The notes under the pieces are model-generated. The model did not search any database. It saw only the letters and a program-made list of their open reading frames with translations, and was not told the origin of the DNA. Below are positions 1 through 8,374 of a DNA stretch of 64,000 nt, piece by piece. How positions within the stretch are numbered: the stretch's first letter is position 1; each line of letters starts with the position of its first letter. Location of the stretch: contig NZ_JAFFZW010000003.1 of assembly GCF_017826695.1 (NCBI RefSeq), positions 1 to 64,000 of the forward strand. The letters run 5' to 3'. A program made the position numbers and the translations under genes. The stretch is from Pseudomonas alliivorans (lineage in GTDB: Bacteria > Pseudomonadota > Gammaproteobacteria > Pseudomonadales > Pseudomonadaceae).

Positions 1-76
1 AGTTCAATGATGGACTGGCACCCGCTCAGTACGAGAAAAAACTTAACGTCGTGTCCGGGATCAGTTGACCACTACA
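1..76 (+). pseudogene. 3' end of an IS3-family-like insertion sequence (transposase C-terminus and terminal repeat)
   Basis: The reading frame from base 3 to the TGA at 66-68 encodes about 21 residues (ending ...LNVVSGIS) that resemble the extreme C-terminus of IS3-family OrfB integrases. It is followed at once by a sequence ending ACCACTACA. As I recall, the complement of this end (TGTAGTGGTCAAC...) is typical of IS3-group terminal repeats. The rest of the element lies outside the window, so completeness cannot be judged. It sits outside the left terminus of the Tn7-like element. The assignment is by memory of family ends, not by a search. Confidence 0.4.
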
Positions 77-453
77 CTTTTGGCCATTCTCTGCCGATCA
101 TGGCTGTTGCCGCTGATGCAGAATTGAACCTACTGCCGAAATTTCGCTCCCTCGACTGGATAGATTTCCCTATTAATCTTTCGCTGAGTCATTAGTCTGG
201 AGGCAGAAGGTTTGGTGCAACGGGGCGCAGATGTCATTTCACGGGGCGCTCATCGTTAGACGACCCACTCAATCAGAACAGCAGAGTGCGGGTGTGGGAA
301 ATTCAGGAGCGGGCTCAGCCAGCAAAGCATTTAGAGTGCTGGAGTATATGATGATCCACTATACAGAACCTGCCACGATCCCGGCAGAAGCTCCGGGATA
401 GAGGCCTACCAAACACTTTGTGACTTGTGACAACCTTTATTCTATGCAAACAC
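77..453. other. Unassigned flank left of the Tn7-like element
   Basis: No supported gene is seen. A 62-codon frame at 7-195 runs across the IS end and lacks a convincing ribosome-binding site or recognisable family. A 9-bp motif ACGGGGCGC occurs twice (about 219 and 241), which may reflect old insertion-sequence ends. I see nothing else that I can name. Confidence 0.3.
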
Positions 454-593
454 TGCTGATCCTACGGAATAAAGTCTGTCGGATCGAGCCCAGCAATTTC
501 AGGGGCCAGCCGGCGTACTAATCAGAAATAAAGTCTGTCGCGACACCTAGTTTTAGAGGTTCTGCTGTTCAACCTACTAAATAAAGTCTGTCG
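454..593 (+). repeat. Left transposon end with three TnsB-type binding repeats
   Basis: AATAAAGTCTGTCG occurs at 468-481, 527-540 and 580-593, all in the same orientation and spaced 59 and 53 bp apart. Tn7 TnsB sites share the core AATAAAGTCT, and the Tn7 left end carries three spaced sites, so this matches a Tn7 L-type end. The terminal bases (TGC at 454) differ by one from the TGT expected for these transposons. Confidence 0.85.
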
Positions 594-907
594 AAAACGC
601 GCAACTTACTGATTTTAAATGCTTTTTTCGGTCATAAAACAGCAGGCGCGCCGAGCGCAAATACACTGAGTTTACATCAAGCTCGAAGACTGCGAGCCTT
701 CTGAACTCAGTGGCTCACCATGCAACTTATCTCCTCCGTCACCGCAGCCAACGGAATCGGCCAACCTACTGAGCCTTGCGGTGAGGCTGGTCAGGGGCAA
801 GCCCTCATAAACCGTCGGTATCGCATACAGAGTTTTATATGCTACCTCTAAGCACTAAAGCCCCAATTACACAACAGTAATCTCAGGGGGTCGCTCGAGC
901 TCAGCTT
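594..907. other. Non-coding stretch inside the left end
   Basis: This lies between the TnsB repeats and the stop codon of the first cargo gene. No open frame with a ribosome-binding site, no strong stem-loop followed by a T-run and no further TnsB-like repeat was seen. Nothing recognisable. Confidence 0.4.
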
Positions 908-3900
908 CTAGATTCGTTTAAAGATTGGTACCCATTTAGGATTTTCTCCGGTACACCAGATAATAGGCAATGTATTGTTCGGGCAATTATCTTTAAATAC
1001 AACTAGTAACTGTGAGTCGGCGTAACCCAATGGATGACGGGACTGGAGCTTTGACCCATATTTGCGTGCCATTACTTGTGCCTTATGCTTATCCCCCTCA
1101 TCAAATAGCTGTGACACCTGTGAAAATGCTCTGTCCCCTTCGTCAAGGACATCACAAACCTTGAGCTCTACACGAAATGGAAACTCACCAGAGTCTATAA
1201 CTTGTAAGACTTTTTCTACACCACTTCGAAGTCCGCATATAACCCCGACCACTACTAGGATATCTCTTTGCGAAATCATCTCTCCCGCCGCCTCGCTAAA
1301 CTCCCGGAGGCAGTCAATCATAGTAGTGCCAGAACCAATTATATCATCGATAAAGACGACTGCTTTAGTTTGCTCGTCGCCGCTCAAAGCCTTCGGTATA
1401 TCAGCAGAGCTCTTTACACCATTTGAAATAATTCCATTTTCGGAAACATACATTCTCAGATAGGATGAACCGCTTTTAGAAGGTGGACCGAAAGCACTAA
1501 CAATAATATCGCGCCTGGAACGCTCTCCGCTCTTAACAGAGTAAACAACTTCTCGCCTGACCACATCATGTATTATTTTTAATTTCTCTCTGACTCTAGC
1601 CTCTCCATAAAAATTTATATTTTCTAGAATCTTGAATGCTAGACAACGCTCTGCATTACTCTCGAATTGAGCTAGCCACGCTCTAATTTCGCTTGAGCCC
1701 ACTCTGCGCCCTCTATAGAGTTCCCAACTATCTGCTAATGAAATCAAGCTGGAGTCTGGTATATATGCAGCGCTCTCTCTCGCCTCAAAGGCACTCAGCG
1801 CTTCTTCATCAGCAAATGCAGCCCTTAATGTATGAACGCCTTTCTCTACTAACCATCGTTCAAATAGCTTTGGCTTAATTCTCAAACTACCTTCTTCTTC
1901 GACGAGAATATTTCGGCTAACGAAACTATCAAGTATTTCCTTTTGCACGCCAAAGTCTGCCCCCCCAAACATCATTTTTTTATCTACAGTGCCATACTCA
2001 CGGAGTTTGTCAGCAAAAGATATCAAAAATCTTCTACGTTCCGTCTCTATAAGATCTCGTCGCTCAGGATCCTCTACTCTGATGCCATCACTCCAAAAAT
2101 GATTTAAATTAATCGCCTCCATTGTTTGTACGCTATCCCTGACGGCATCTTCAATCTCATCCGCAGAAATAAATGAACACCGTCTATCACACATTTTCTT
2201 ATATAGAACTTTCGCGACAAACTTTGTATAAAATGGGTTACCTTCGGTTGCTTCATAAAGTTTCAAAATTGCCTCATCGCTATACTCCATAACGTCACGC
2301 ACCGGCGTTACCAGAAGCTCTTTAAAGTCTTCCCAGTATTCTGACTTATTAAAGTAACCGACATTGGACGCATCAAACTTGTTCAATTTATCCGTACTCT
2401 GCATGATAACTCCCATATTCTCACCACCTACTAGTATTAGGGAGACTCGTCCTTCACCACTTTCACCGCTGAAGCTTCTCAAATTATGAAAAAAAGAATC
2501 ACCCTCAATAGTATAAGGATAAAGCTGAGACGGAATTTCATCGAATTCGTCTATTATTAAGACGATTTTAAGATCAGGATGTGCGTGAACAATATCTTCT
2601 ATACAAGAAACTAGTGGAGATAAAGATGAGTCTACTTTGTAGCTTTCTGGATCAATTGAAACATGCCGAGCTAACGAGCGAATGACCTTATCGCCTAATG
2701 ATTTTATAAATCGACCCGGTGAAGTCTTATCGAGACTTCCAGTTTCAATAAAGATCGCGATGTGATTGGCTTTAGCCTTAAATCTATTCTGTATCGTCTT
2801 AGCCAAAGAAGTCTTACCTACCCGTTTCTGACCGTAAATTATTGAGGACTCGCCCTTTCTCAAAGAAAGTTTAGAGTAGATATTCTCCAGCATATCTTTA
2901 CGGCCAATCAGCTCGTCTTCGCTGTCGACAGATTCCAAACTGTACGGCTGTAGGTACTTTATTTTCTGCCAATCTAAAGTTCCATTCTGAGGGATGATGA
3001 GGAGTTCAAAATCGATCTCAGTTCTTACACCAGAATAGTCTGTCCAAGACATTAAACCCAAAATGCTTGGTGTTCTATAGGCGTCACAATTCGACCTCAT
3101 GTTTACAATAAACTCATGTATCCCTACATCCAAAGCCCCCAAAGACAGCTCTTGAGATTCAACTTCAATACTGCTGTCCACCTCCAAAATATTTATTTGA
3201 ACGTTGTATGCAATGCCTGGCCCAACATTGACCAAATTCATTCTATAAGAAAACACCTCACCTGTCGTGTGAAGAGGATATTTCCTGTCCGTTCCGGCTA
3301 TTACCAATTCGGCAGACTGTTGTGATCCACTAAGCTCAAAGTGCAGCGCAGTCACAGAAAGCACTTCATGTATTATTTTACTAACAAATGTTTCAACGTA
3401 TATATTCGCCCCGTGCCTACGAATATCCTCGTCATATTTTGTAATTACGTCCTCAAGCCTTGAGAAAGATTTTGATGAATTTACCCTATCAGATTCAATG
3501 TAACCATCTAAAGCATTGAATACTTCAGCCACACGCTCAGGCGACACTAAGGATCTATCGTAAATTTGACTCTCGGAAAATATTTTCGTTAGAGGACTAC
3601 TCAAAAGCTTTTGGTATCTACGACGGACCTCCGAAGCAGTTTCCACGCTAATCATTGATCCAGCTAAATCTTCGAACTGTCTTAATTGAGTTGATTCAAC
3701 CTCTTCCATTTTCCGAAAAAGATCATGATTAGCGATTTTTCCTGTAAGCTTCAATATCTTATAAATATCTTTAGAATAAACATCATCCCACAAGGTCGAG
3801 ACTTTTAGCCGTAATGCAGTATCTTCCCAAAGAATCTTAGAATGTTGACTAACAACTCGTAGCAAACAAGAGGCTACCATTTTTTTTATAGCTTCGCCGT

Positions 3901-4060
3901 TAGCGGTGTCAAAAACTGAAACTAGTGGGTGCCTTTCATCAAGGCCTAAGTAAAGACATATCCTTCGAAAAAAAACATGCAACCCTTCAATTGAGTTAGC
4001 TTTCGTGAACTCTGCGAAATCTTTTTCTATTTCGTTACTTCCTACAGGTATACCTTTCAT
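908..4060 (-). CDS. P-loop ATPase fused to a phosphoribosyltransferase-like domain (predicted defence/conflict protein)
   Basis: 1050 residues. Residues 1-240 are mostly helical with no family I recognise. About 265-355 looks like a beta-sandwich (NVGPGIAYNVQINI). A P-loop NTPase follows: Walker A GQKRVGKT at 410-417 and Walker B KIVLIIDEFDE at 498-508. Residues 680-740 resemble a winged helix. The C-terminus has a PRPP-binding-type loop VVFIDDIIGSGTT at 901-913 and ends with a HPLGYADSQ...NNTLPI segment that I associate with phosphoribosyltransferase-like domains of bacterial conflict systems. The ATG at 4060 is preceded by AAAGGGA at good spacing. It lies 82 bp downstream of gajB on the same strand, so co-transcription is likely. 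The gene is visibly AT-richer than its neighbours, suggesting separate acquisition. No transmembrane segment is evident. The activity is unknown; sensing by the N-terminus with an ATPase switch and nucleotide chemistry by the C-terminus is inference. Confidence 0.8.
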   Translation of the reverse strand: MKGIPVGSNEIEKDFAEFTKANSIEGLHVFFRRICLYLGLDERHPLVSVFDTANGEAIKKMVASCLLRVVSQHSKILWEDTALRLKVSTLWDDVYSKDIYKILKLTGKIANHDLFRKMEEVESTQLRQFEDLAGSMISVETASEVRRRYQKLLSSPLTKIFSESQIYDRSLVSPERVAEVFNALDGYIESDRVNSSKSFSRLEDVITKYDEDIRRHGANIYVETFVSKIIHEVLSVTALHFELSGSQQSAELVIAGTDRKYPLHTTGEVFSYRMNLVNVGPGIAYNVQINILEVDSSIEVESQELSLGALDVGIHEFIVNMRSNCDAYRTPSILGLMSWTDYSGVRTEIDFELLIIPQNGTLDWQKIKYLQPYSLESVDSEDELIGRKDMLENIYSKLSLRKGESSIIYGQKRVGKTSLAKTIQNRFKAKANHIAIFIETGSLDKTSPGRFIKSLGDKVIRSLARHVSIDPESYKVDSSLSPLVSCIEDIVHAHPDLKIVLIIDEFDEIPSQLYPYTIEGDSFFHNLRSFSGESGEGRVSLILVGGENMGVIMQSTDKLNKFDASNVGYFNKSEYWEDFKELLVTPVRDVMEYSDEAILKLYEATEGNPFYTKFVAKVLYKKMCDRRCSFISADEIEDAVRDSVQTMEAINLNHFWSDGIRVEDPERRDLIETERRRFLISFADKLREYGTVDKKMMFGGADFGVQKEILDSFVSRNILVEEEGSLRIKPKLFERWLVEKGVHTLRAAFADEEALSAFEARESAAYIPDSSLISLADSWELYRGRRVGSSEIRAWLAQFESNAERCLAFKILENINFYGEARVREKLKIIHDVVRREVVYSVKSGERSRRDIIVSAFGPPSKSGSSYLRMYVSENGIISNGVKSSADIPKALSGDEQTKAVVFIDDIIGSGTTMIDCLREFSEAAGEMISQRDILVVVGVICGLRSGVEKVLQVIDSGEFPFRVELKVCDVLDEGDRAFSQVSQLFDEGDKHKAQVMARKYGSKLQSRHPLGYADSQLLVVFKDNCPNNTLPIIWCTGENPKWVPIFKRI

Positions 4061-4117
4061 CGATGTCCCTTTCAGATAAATTATGCAGTTATTAAAACCT
4101 TAGATTGCGCATGCAAT

Positions 4118-4141
4118 GGCGTAGGCGTAGGCGTAGGCGTA
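4118..4141. repeat. Hexanucleotide tandem repeat (GGCGTA)x4
   Basis: Four perfect copies of GGCGTA abut the gajB stop codon and lie in the leader between gajB and the ATPase-phosphoribosyltransferase gene. Repeat number could vary by slippage. It is outside both coding sequences, so any effect would be on spacing or the transcript, not on frame. Confidence 0.8.
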
Positions 4142-4142
4142 T

Positions 4143-5576
4143 TCAAAATACTGGTAGATGTCTGCATGTCCCAATGATCGTCAGAGATTTCGCCCCACGG
4201 GTCATCGCTACATATAAATCCTTCGCATCAAGCGAGTCGGCATGGAGAATGACGGCGTGGTCATACTCAAGTCCCTTGACTAACAACGTCGTTCCAATCA
4301 ACTTGCGGTGGTTGATCGGCCGACCGGAGTGCCTCATTTCACGCTGATACAGGACACCAGCCTCCACTAGCGTCGCAACTTGGCCATCAATATGGATCTT
4401 GATGACGCTGAAGAAACGATAGAGCAAATCACGGCGATAGGCTGAAGTTTCAGGGTTACTCTTTAATGCATGAAAAAAAGCCTTGAGATTGCTGCTGGAC
4501 GGAACAGTCAGATAGTCATTTGCCGCCTGGAGTACCAGCGGATATTTGGTAGTTTGGCGAAGCTTGGTCACCTCGCCTCGTCTAGTGCCTGCCGTTAACG
4601 TGCCAGGTACGCCTGTAAAGCATTTCATCGCAAACGTCACAGCGAGCAGAAAGCCATCCTGAGCGCTCTTTACAGCCCCTAGCTTTTTAAAGAATAAGTG
4701 CAGATCTTTCCCTTCGATTTCCTCGATTGACGAAAAGCGTCCGGCCATGGATTTTGCCAAGAGATGCGTTTTGTTCTTGGACTGCTGATCGCCACCGTGC
4801 AGGGCGATGACGCTCTCATTATGGTTCAACAGCCCACACAGCGCTGAGTACTGTTCAGCGACTAGATACTCGGGCTGGGTGTGGGCACTGATTACGCTTG
4901 GTGGCAGTTTGGCAAGAAGGTCAATCTTTTGGCCGAGCTCAATCTTTCGCCTTGTCTCTTTTAGCCACTCGCCAAGGGCTGGACTCTTCGCGTTGATCCA
5001 CCGCCAAGGGACCTCCAACTGTCCCAAGCAATAAAATTCGGGATAGATGCTGGCTTCCCAATCAACGGGCTTGCCGTCGTCAAAATCGAATATGGCTTGC
5101 AGGGGGTCACCCAAAATCCGGCTCGGGAGGAACTCCGCCAGGCTACACACCAGATCGTGTTGCAGGTCTGAGCAGTCTTGATACTCGTCGACGTAGAGAC
5201 CTATGTAGCTTGACGACACCGCCTCACGGATGAACCTTTTGCCCAGCAAACGGGTGCAGCACTCGTACAACTTACACCACTGTTTACTGGTCGGGTTTTC
5301 AATTTTCCACCCTGATGCCTTCGGATATGCCAAACAGAGGCGAAGTGCCCAACTCGCGATCGTATCGACTTGGTACTGGGAACCGCGAACGCCCAAGTTT
5401 GCCATCTTCATTTTTATCGAGTTCACGCCGGCAAAGGTGTGCGTCAGGATAAGCTGCCGGCCGCTGGACGCTCGCACCGCCATTGCGATGAGATGAGTCT
5501 TTCCAAACCCCGCTGGCGCGATTACATAGCCCTTGGAGGTACAGTCGTTGAGCTTGATTGCGAGGTCTTCAGACAC
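4143..5576 (-). CDS. gajB: Gabija-type UvrD-like helicase GajB
   Basis: 477 residues of superfamily 1 helicase. Walker A APAGFGKT is at 20-27, the Walker B/motif II region GLYVDEYQD at 126-134, motif III-like ILGDPLQAIFDF at 154-165 and a VPWRW element at 189-193. A C-terminal motif VI-like region is LYVAMTRGAKSL near 450-465. The length is close to known GajB proteins (about 490) and much shorter than UvrD itself. Translation starts at a GTG that overlaps the end of the upstream nuclease gene by 8 nt, so the two are translationally coupled. In Gabija, the helicase-like subunit works with the OLD-family nuclease in a nucleotide-sensing antiphage complex; that role is inferred here from family and neighbour. 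Confidence 0.87.
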   Translation of the reverse strand: MSEDLAIKLNDCTSKGYVIAPAGFGKTHLIAMAVRASSGRQLILTHTFAGVNSIKMKMANLGVRGSQYQVDTIASWALRLCLAYPKASGWKIENPTSKQWCKLYECCTRLLGKRFIREAVSSSYIGLYVDEYQDCSDLQHDLVCSLAEFLPSRILGDPLQAIFDFDDGKPVDWEASIYPEFYCLGQLEVPWRWINAKSPALGEWLKETRRKIELGQKIDLLAKLPPSVISAHTQPEYLVAEQYSALCGLLNHNESVIALHGGDQQSKNKTHLLAKSMAGRFSSIEEIEGKDLHLFFKKLGAVKSAQDGFLLAVTFAMKCFTGVPGTLTAGTRRGEVTKLRQTTKYPLVLQAANDYLTVPSSSNLKAFFHALKSNPETSAYRRDLLYRFFSVIKIHIDGQVATLVEAGVLYQREMRHSGRPINHRKLIGTTLLVKGLEYDHAVILHADSLDAKDLYVAMTRGAKSLTIIGTCRHLPVF

Positions 5577-7299
5577 GCTTGGCCCACTCCCAAAGCCTTC
5601 CCAACTCTACGGCGAGATTTGTTTTGCCGAACATGGGATCGTTGAAAGCAGCACTCACCGACTTGAACCACTGATCGCCTCTAGTAGTGTCCTTGAACCA
5701 CCCCGCACTCTTTGCTGCAGCACCAATTGCAGTCCGCAGCTTGGGGCTATCCCGCCACTCGCTGATGTCAGGGTCGAGCACGTCCTGATACTGCGATCGC
5801 ACTTGATCGTATACCGAGTAGAAAAGTTCGACTCCGGCAAGCGTCAAACTGGCAAGTACGGAAGCCCAGGGTAGATCTGCAAAAGCCCGTTCCTCAAGCG
5901 AAAGTTTGTCGCTCCAGACGTAGGTGGGAATTCCTAACGCCACAAGCCCAGCAGCATCAGCGGCTGAGAACTGCTTCTCGGCATCGCCATCAGCTAGCAC
6001 CGACACGTCATAGCCAAGTTTTTTGAAAGCAATGGCCATGCCCTTCACTTTGCTGGCTCCCTTGGCGTCCAGCAACGCCACACCGTGATACGACAATGGA
6101 TCTTGCCCATTCTCGAGTTGGTGATCGTCAAAGCCCCTTATGAAACCTACCTCGGTAGCGCCTTCACATACGACGACCTTTTTGGCCAAGAATGCTTCAG
6201 CGCTAGAACGAATCTTCCCCTGAACCTCATGCTCTTCGAGGCCCTTCTCGGCAGCAGAGACGATCGTCACGACCCCGCCCTTGCTGTGGACGATATGAAG
6301 GTCCTGCACCGTGAGTTCGCGAAGCACCATGGGCGAATGAGTGGTTAGGAAATACTGCCCACGTTTGTCCTCCCTAATGTGCTTGACGAGACGCGTAATG
6401 CGATGGGGCTCGAGGCCGAACTCCAACTCATCGAACAAGGTGATATGGCCTTCCTCCAGACCTGCTTTCTGGATTCCACACTGAAGCATTCGGCGAGATC
6501 CCAGACCTAACTGGCGTAACGGGATTTCGCCGTCATGCAGGGAAAGACCGCCAACTTTCAGGTTGATGGACGCCAAGTCGAGATGGGCCTTATAGGCATC
6601 AAGTACAGGGATACCCAAGAGCTTCGCAATCTCTTGTGATTTGGTTGCTGCATTGTCGAAGTTTGTCAGGGTGACAGCGCGGTCGACGTCGAGTGAACCT
6701 CTCGCGGTCCTCGATGCATTGGCCAATAGCTCGCTCAAGCTCTGCGCCGCGGTCAGCTTGGCAAGAGCAGTTCCGTTTGCCCAGGAAAGCTCTCGTTCAC
6801 TAAATACTCCGATGAGGCCCACGCCGACCTTGTTTCTGTCTGCCTGCTTGAACTGCACTCCGTCAGGATTGCGATCACACACGACTGTCCACTTCGGCTC
6901 CAGGTCCTTTTCGACGGTAAGCCGGGCGGTCACTACGCTTTCAAAATGATCATCTGGCTCGTCATGAAGCTTCTGAGCTGCAGCATCCCAGCCCCTCAGG
7001 TGAAGTCCGTACTTATTGAGTGCACAGAAGTCATCTGCCAAATGCCCAATTGTGATCTCAATTACAATGGGATCAGCGATCTTGCATTGGTAAAAATCTG
7101 AGTCGCTGAGAGCAAGATTCCACTGGGGATGGAACGTGTAACGGATGGCTTCTAGGATGGTGGACTTTGAGGAGTCGCCCTTGCCTATAAGGCAAAAAAT
7201 GTCGGCTGTTGGCACGTTCCAATCAAGCGCTTTCACCCCTCGAAAGTTCTTGATCACGATCTTTCTGATTTTCACCGACCGGTATCCTCTGATCGTCAT
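5569..7299 (-). CDS. gajA: Gabija-type OLD-family ATPase/TOPRIM nuclease GajA
   Basis: 576 residues, close to the Bacillus cereus GajA length that I recall (578). The N-terminal ABC-type ATPase has a Walker A variant GKGDSSKST at 39-47, a signature-like LGLGSRR at 264-270, Walker B ITLFDELEFGLEP at 286-298 and a TTHSP switch at 319-323. The C-terminal TOPRIM domain shows VVCEGATE (Glu379) and LADGDAEK (Asp437, Asp439), the acidic metal ligands. OLD enzymes beside a UvrD-like helicase are the hallmark of Gabija (class 2 OLD) antiphage systems, where GajA is a site-specific DNA nickase restrained by nucleotides. The downstream gajB start overlaps this stop. Alternative: an OLD/UvrD pair outside characterised Gabija, but all key residues are present. 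Confidence 0.88.
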   Translation of the reverse strand: MTIRGYRSVKIRKIVIKNFRGVKALDWNVPTADIFCLIGKGDSSKSTILEAIRYTFHPQWNLALSDSDFYQCKIADPIVIEITIGHLADDFCALNKYGLHLRGWDAAAQKLHDEPDDHFESVVTARLTVEKDLEPKWTVVCDRNPDGVQFKQADRNKVGVGLIGVFSERELSWANGTALAKLTAAQSLSELLANASRTARGSLDVDRAVTLTNFDNAATKSQEIAKLLGIPVLDAYKAHLDLASINLKVGGLSLHDGEIPLRQLGLGSRRMLQCGIQKAGLEEGHITLFDELEFGLEPHRITRLVKHIREDKRGQYFLTTHSPMVLRELTVQDLHIVHSKGGVVTIVSAAEKGLEEHEVQGKIRSSAEAFLAKKVVVCEGATEVGFIRGFDDHQLENGQDPLSYHGVALLDAKGASKVKGMAIAFKKLGYDVSVLADGDAEKQFSAADAAGLVALGIPTYVWSDKLSLEERAFADLPWASVLASLTLAGVELFYSVYDQVRSQYQDVLDPDISEWRDSPKLRTAIGAAAKSAGWFKDTTRGDQWFKSVSAAFNDPMFGKTNLAVELGRLWEWAKRV

Positions 7300-7496
7300 C
7301 TATGAGTGAGGCGAAATCCATTAGTAGCGCCTCACCTGGCTCTAAAGGAGAGCTGCGGGAGTGGCCATTCGCCTTACCCATCATAGATGACATCCAGCGA
7401 GCCGGGGAACTCGCCGCACGAATCCGTCGAAGATCGCATTATCCCGCAGGCTTGGGGATACTTACTGGAGAGGAATCACAGCGAATGTCGATCACC

Positions 7497-7620
7497 CTCA
7501 GTTTTGTAATCGAACAGCAGTCATATTAGCCCTTTGCTGCTCCCTGACCACAGCCTGCTGATCTATTCGCGTCTGGATTTGAGTGTAGAGTTGAGCCCGC
7601 TCGTTGTCGCGGTCGGCCAC
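7497..7620 (-). pseudogene. Diverged 3' gene fragment, copy A
   Basis: Read on the minus strand, an open frame without a start encodes ADRDNERAQLYTQIQ...DQQAVVREQ and stops near 7500. It is about 80% identical in DNA to a second copy at 7917-8055. The retained frame and coding-style differences show that both derive from the C-terminal end of a real protein whose body is missing. I do not recognise the family. The pair flanks a gajB remnant. Confidence 0.55.
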
Positions 7621-7717
7621 CGTAACCACCAGTGAATACTGTTCCTTTTTCTACAGCCGAGGGATTCCAGTCACGATCCTGCATGACTACGACCACAACC
7701 CACTTCTCGCCGGGTAA

Positions 7718-7908
7718 CGGCGTGGTTGTACTCAAGGTCTTAGGCCCGCAACGTTGCTCCAATCAGCTTGCGATGGTTGATCGATAGCTCCGAATGCCTC
7801 ATTTCGCGGTGATAGAGATGACCGGCCTCCAGCGTCGCGGCTTGGCCATCAGTATGAATCTCCAGCACGTTGAAGAAGCGATAGAGCAAACCACGGCGGT
7901 AGGCTGCT
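7718..7908 (-). pseudogene. Degenerate duplicate of the gajB 3' region
   Basis: This stretch aligns over about 190 bp with 4252-4443 inside the intact gajB. Shared blocks include TTGATCG, TGCCTCATTTC, CTTGGCCATCA and AAGAAACGATAGAGCAAA-like segments, with scattered substitutions and small indels. It therefore represents the C-terminal third of a second, diverged gajB on the same strand with no nuclease or helicase core left. It indicates an earlier Gabija copy or a replaced allele in this cargo slot. Confidence 0.75.
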
Positions 7909-7916
7909 GAGCACCC

Positions 7917-8055
7917 TAGATTCTGTAATTAAACCGCAGTCATCTTGGCCCCTAGCTGTTCCCTGACTACAGCTTGCTGATCTATTCGCCTCTGGATCTG
8001 GGTGGAGATTTGAGCCCGCTCGTTGTCGCGGTCGGCCAAGCGCTCCCCGTGGCTT
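7917..8055 (-). pseudogene. Diverged 3' gene fragment, copy B
   Basis: The minus-strand frame reads ATSHGERLADRDNERAQIS...DQQAVVREQLGAKMTAV and stops near 7930. It is the better-preserved partner of copy A at 7497-7620, with the same C-terminal sequence. No start codon or upstream domain is visible before the fluoride promoter region. The parent protein is unrecognised. The two copies form an imperfect direct repeat around the gajB remnant. Confidence 0.55.
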
Positions 8056-8150
8056 GTCGCCTTGGGTTGTATATAACTTGAATGGTTTCTAAGCCATGTA
8101 CTTTGGACTTAAGCGGCTGCAGAGGTTGTCGTGACGTGTGAATGAGTTTG

Positions 8151-8178
8151 TTGATGTCTTCGGTCAGGATGCTATAGG
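8151..8178 (+). promoter_or_regulatory. Sigma70-like promoter of the crcB unit
   Basis: TTGATG (8151-8156), a 16-bp spacer and TATAGG (8173-8178) sit immediately upstream of the fluoride aptamer, so a transcript would begin about where the riboswitch fold begins. Called by eye from consensus and position. Confidence 0.5.
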
Positions 8179-8183
8179 ATCAG

Positions 8184-8262
8184 ATCAGGAGATGGCATTC
8201 CTCCTGTAACCGCCTTCGTGCTGATGATGCCTACGTGAACCCTAGACAGGGTGCGTAGGTGC
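8184..8262 (+). ncRNA. Fluoride riboswitch (crcB motif) upstream of crcB
   Basis: The aptamer core is recognisable: GGAGATGGCATTCCTCC, then AACCGCC, then GCTGATGATGCCTAC, matching the crcB RNA motif. It is followed by a hairpin (CTACG...CGTAG enclosing ACCCT/AGGGT, 8231-8258), likely part of the expression platform. Fluoride binding normally turns the downstream gene on. The coding start of crcB is at 8375. Confidence 0.92.
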
Positions 8263-8374
8263 GCTCCCTGTCCCAATCGAGGATAGGACATGATTCCCCA
8301 TCTCATATCTTTCTGCATACCAAGCCTTCGCGGTTTCTCAGTTCTATCGCAATTTATTGGTAGGGATTGAAGCG

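Noticed and set aside
7..195. 62-codon frame at the left edge
   Set aside because: It reads across the IS3-like end in a different frame from the transposase tail, has no ribosome-binding site and no family resemblance.
7302..7529. 75-codon frame divergent from gajA
   Set aside because: Starts three bases from the gajA start with no ribosome-binding site and runs into the repeat-scar region; no family recognised.
7526..7762. 78-codon minus-strand frame in the scar region
   Set aside because: It uses a different frame from the conserved C-terminal fragment and spans two unrelated remnants.
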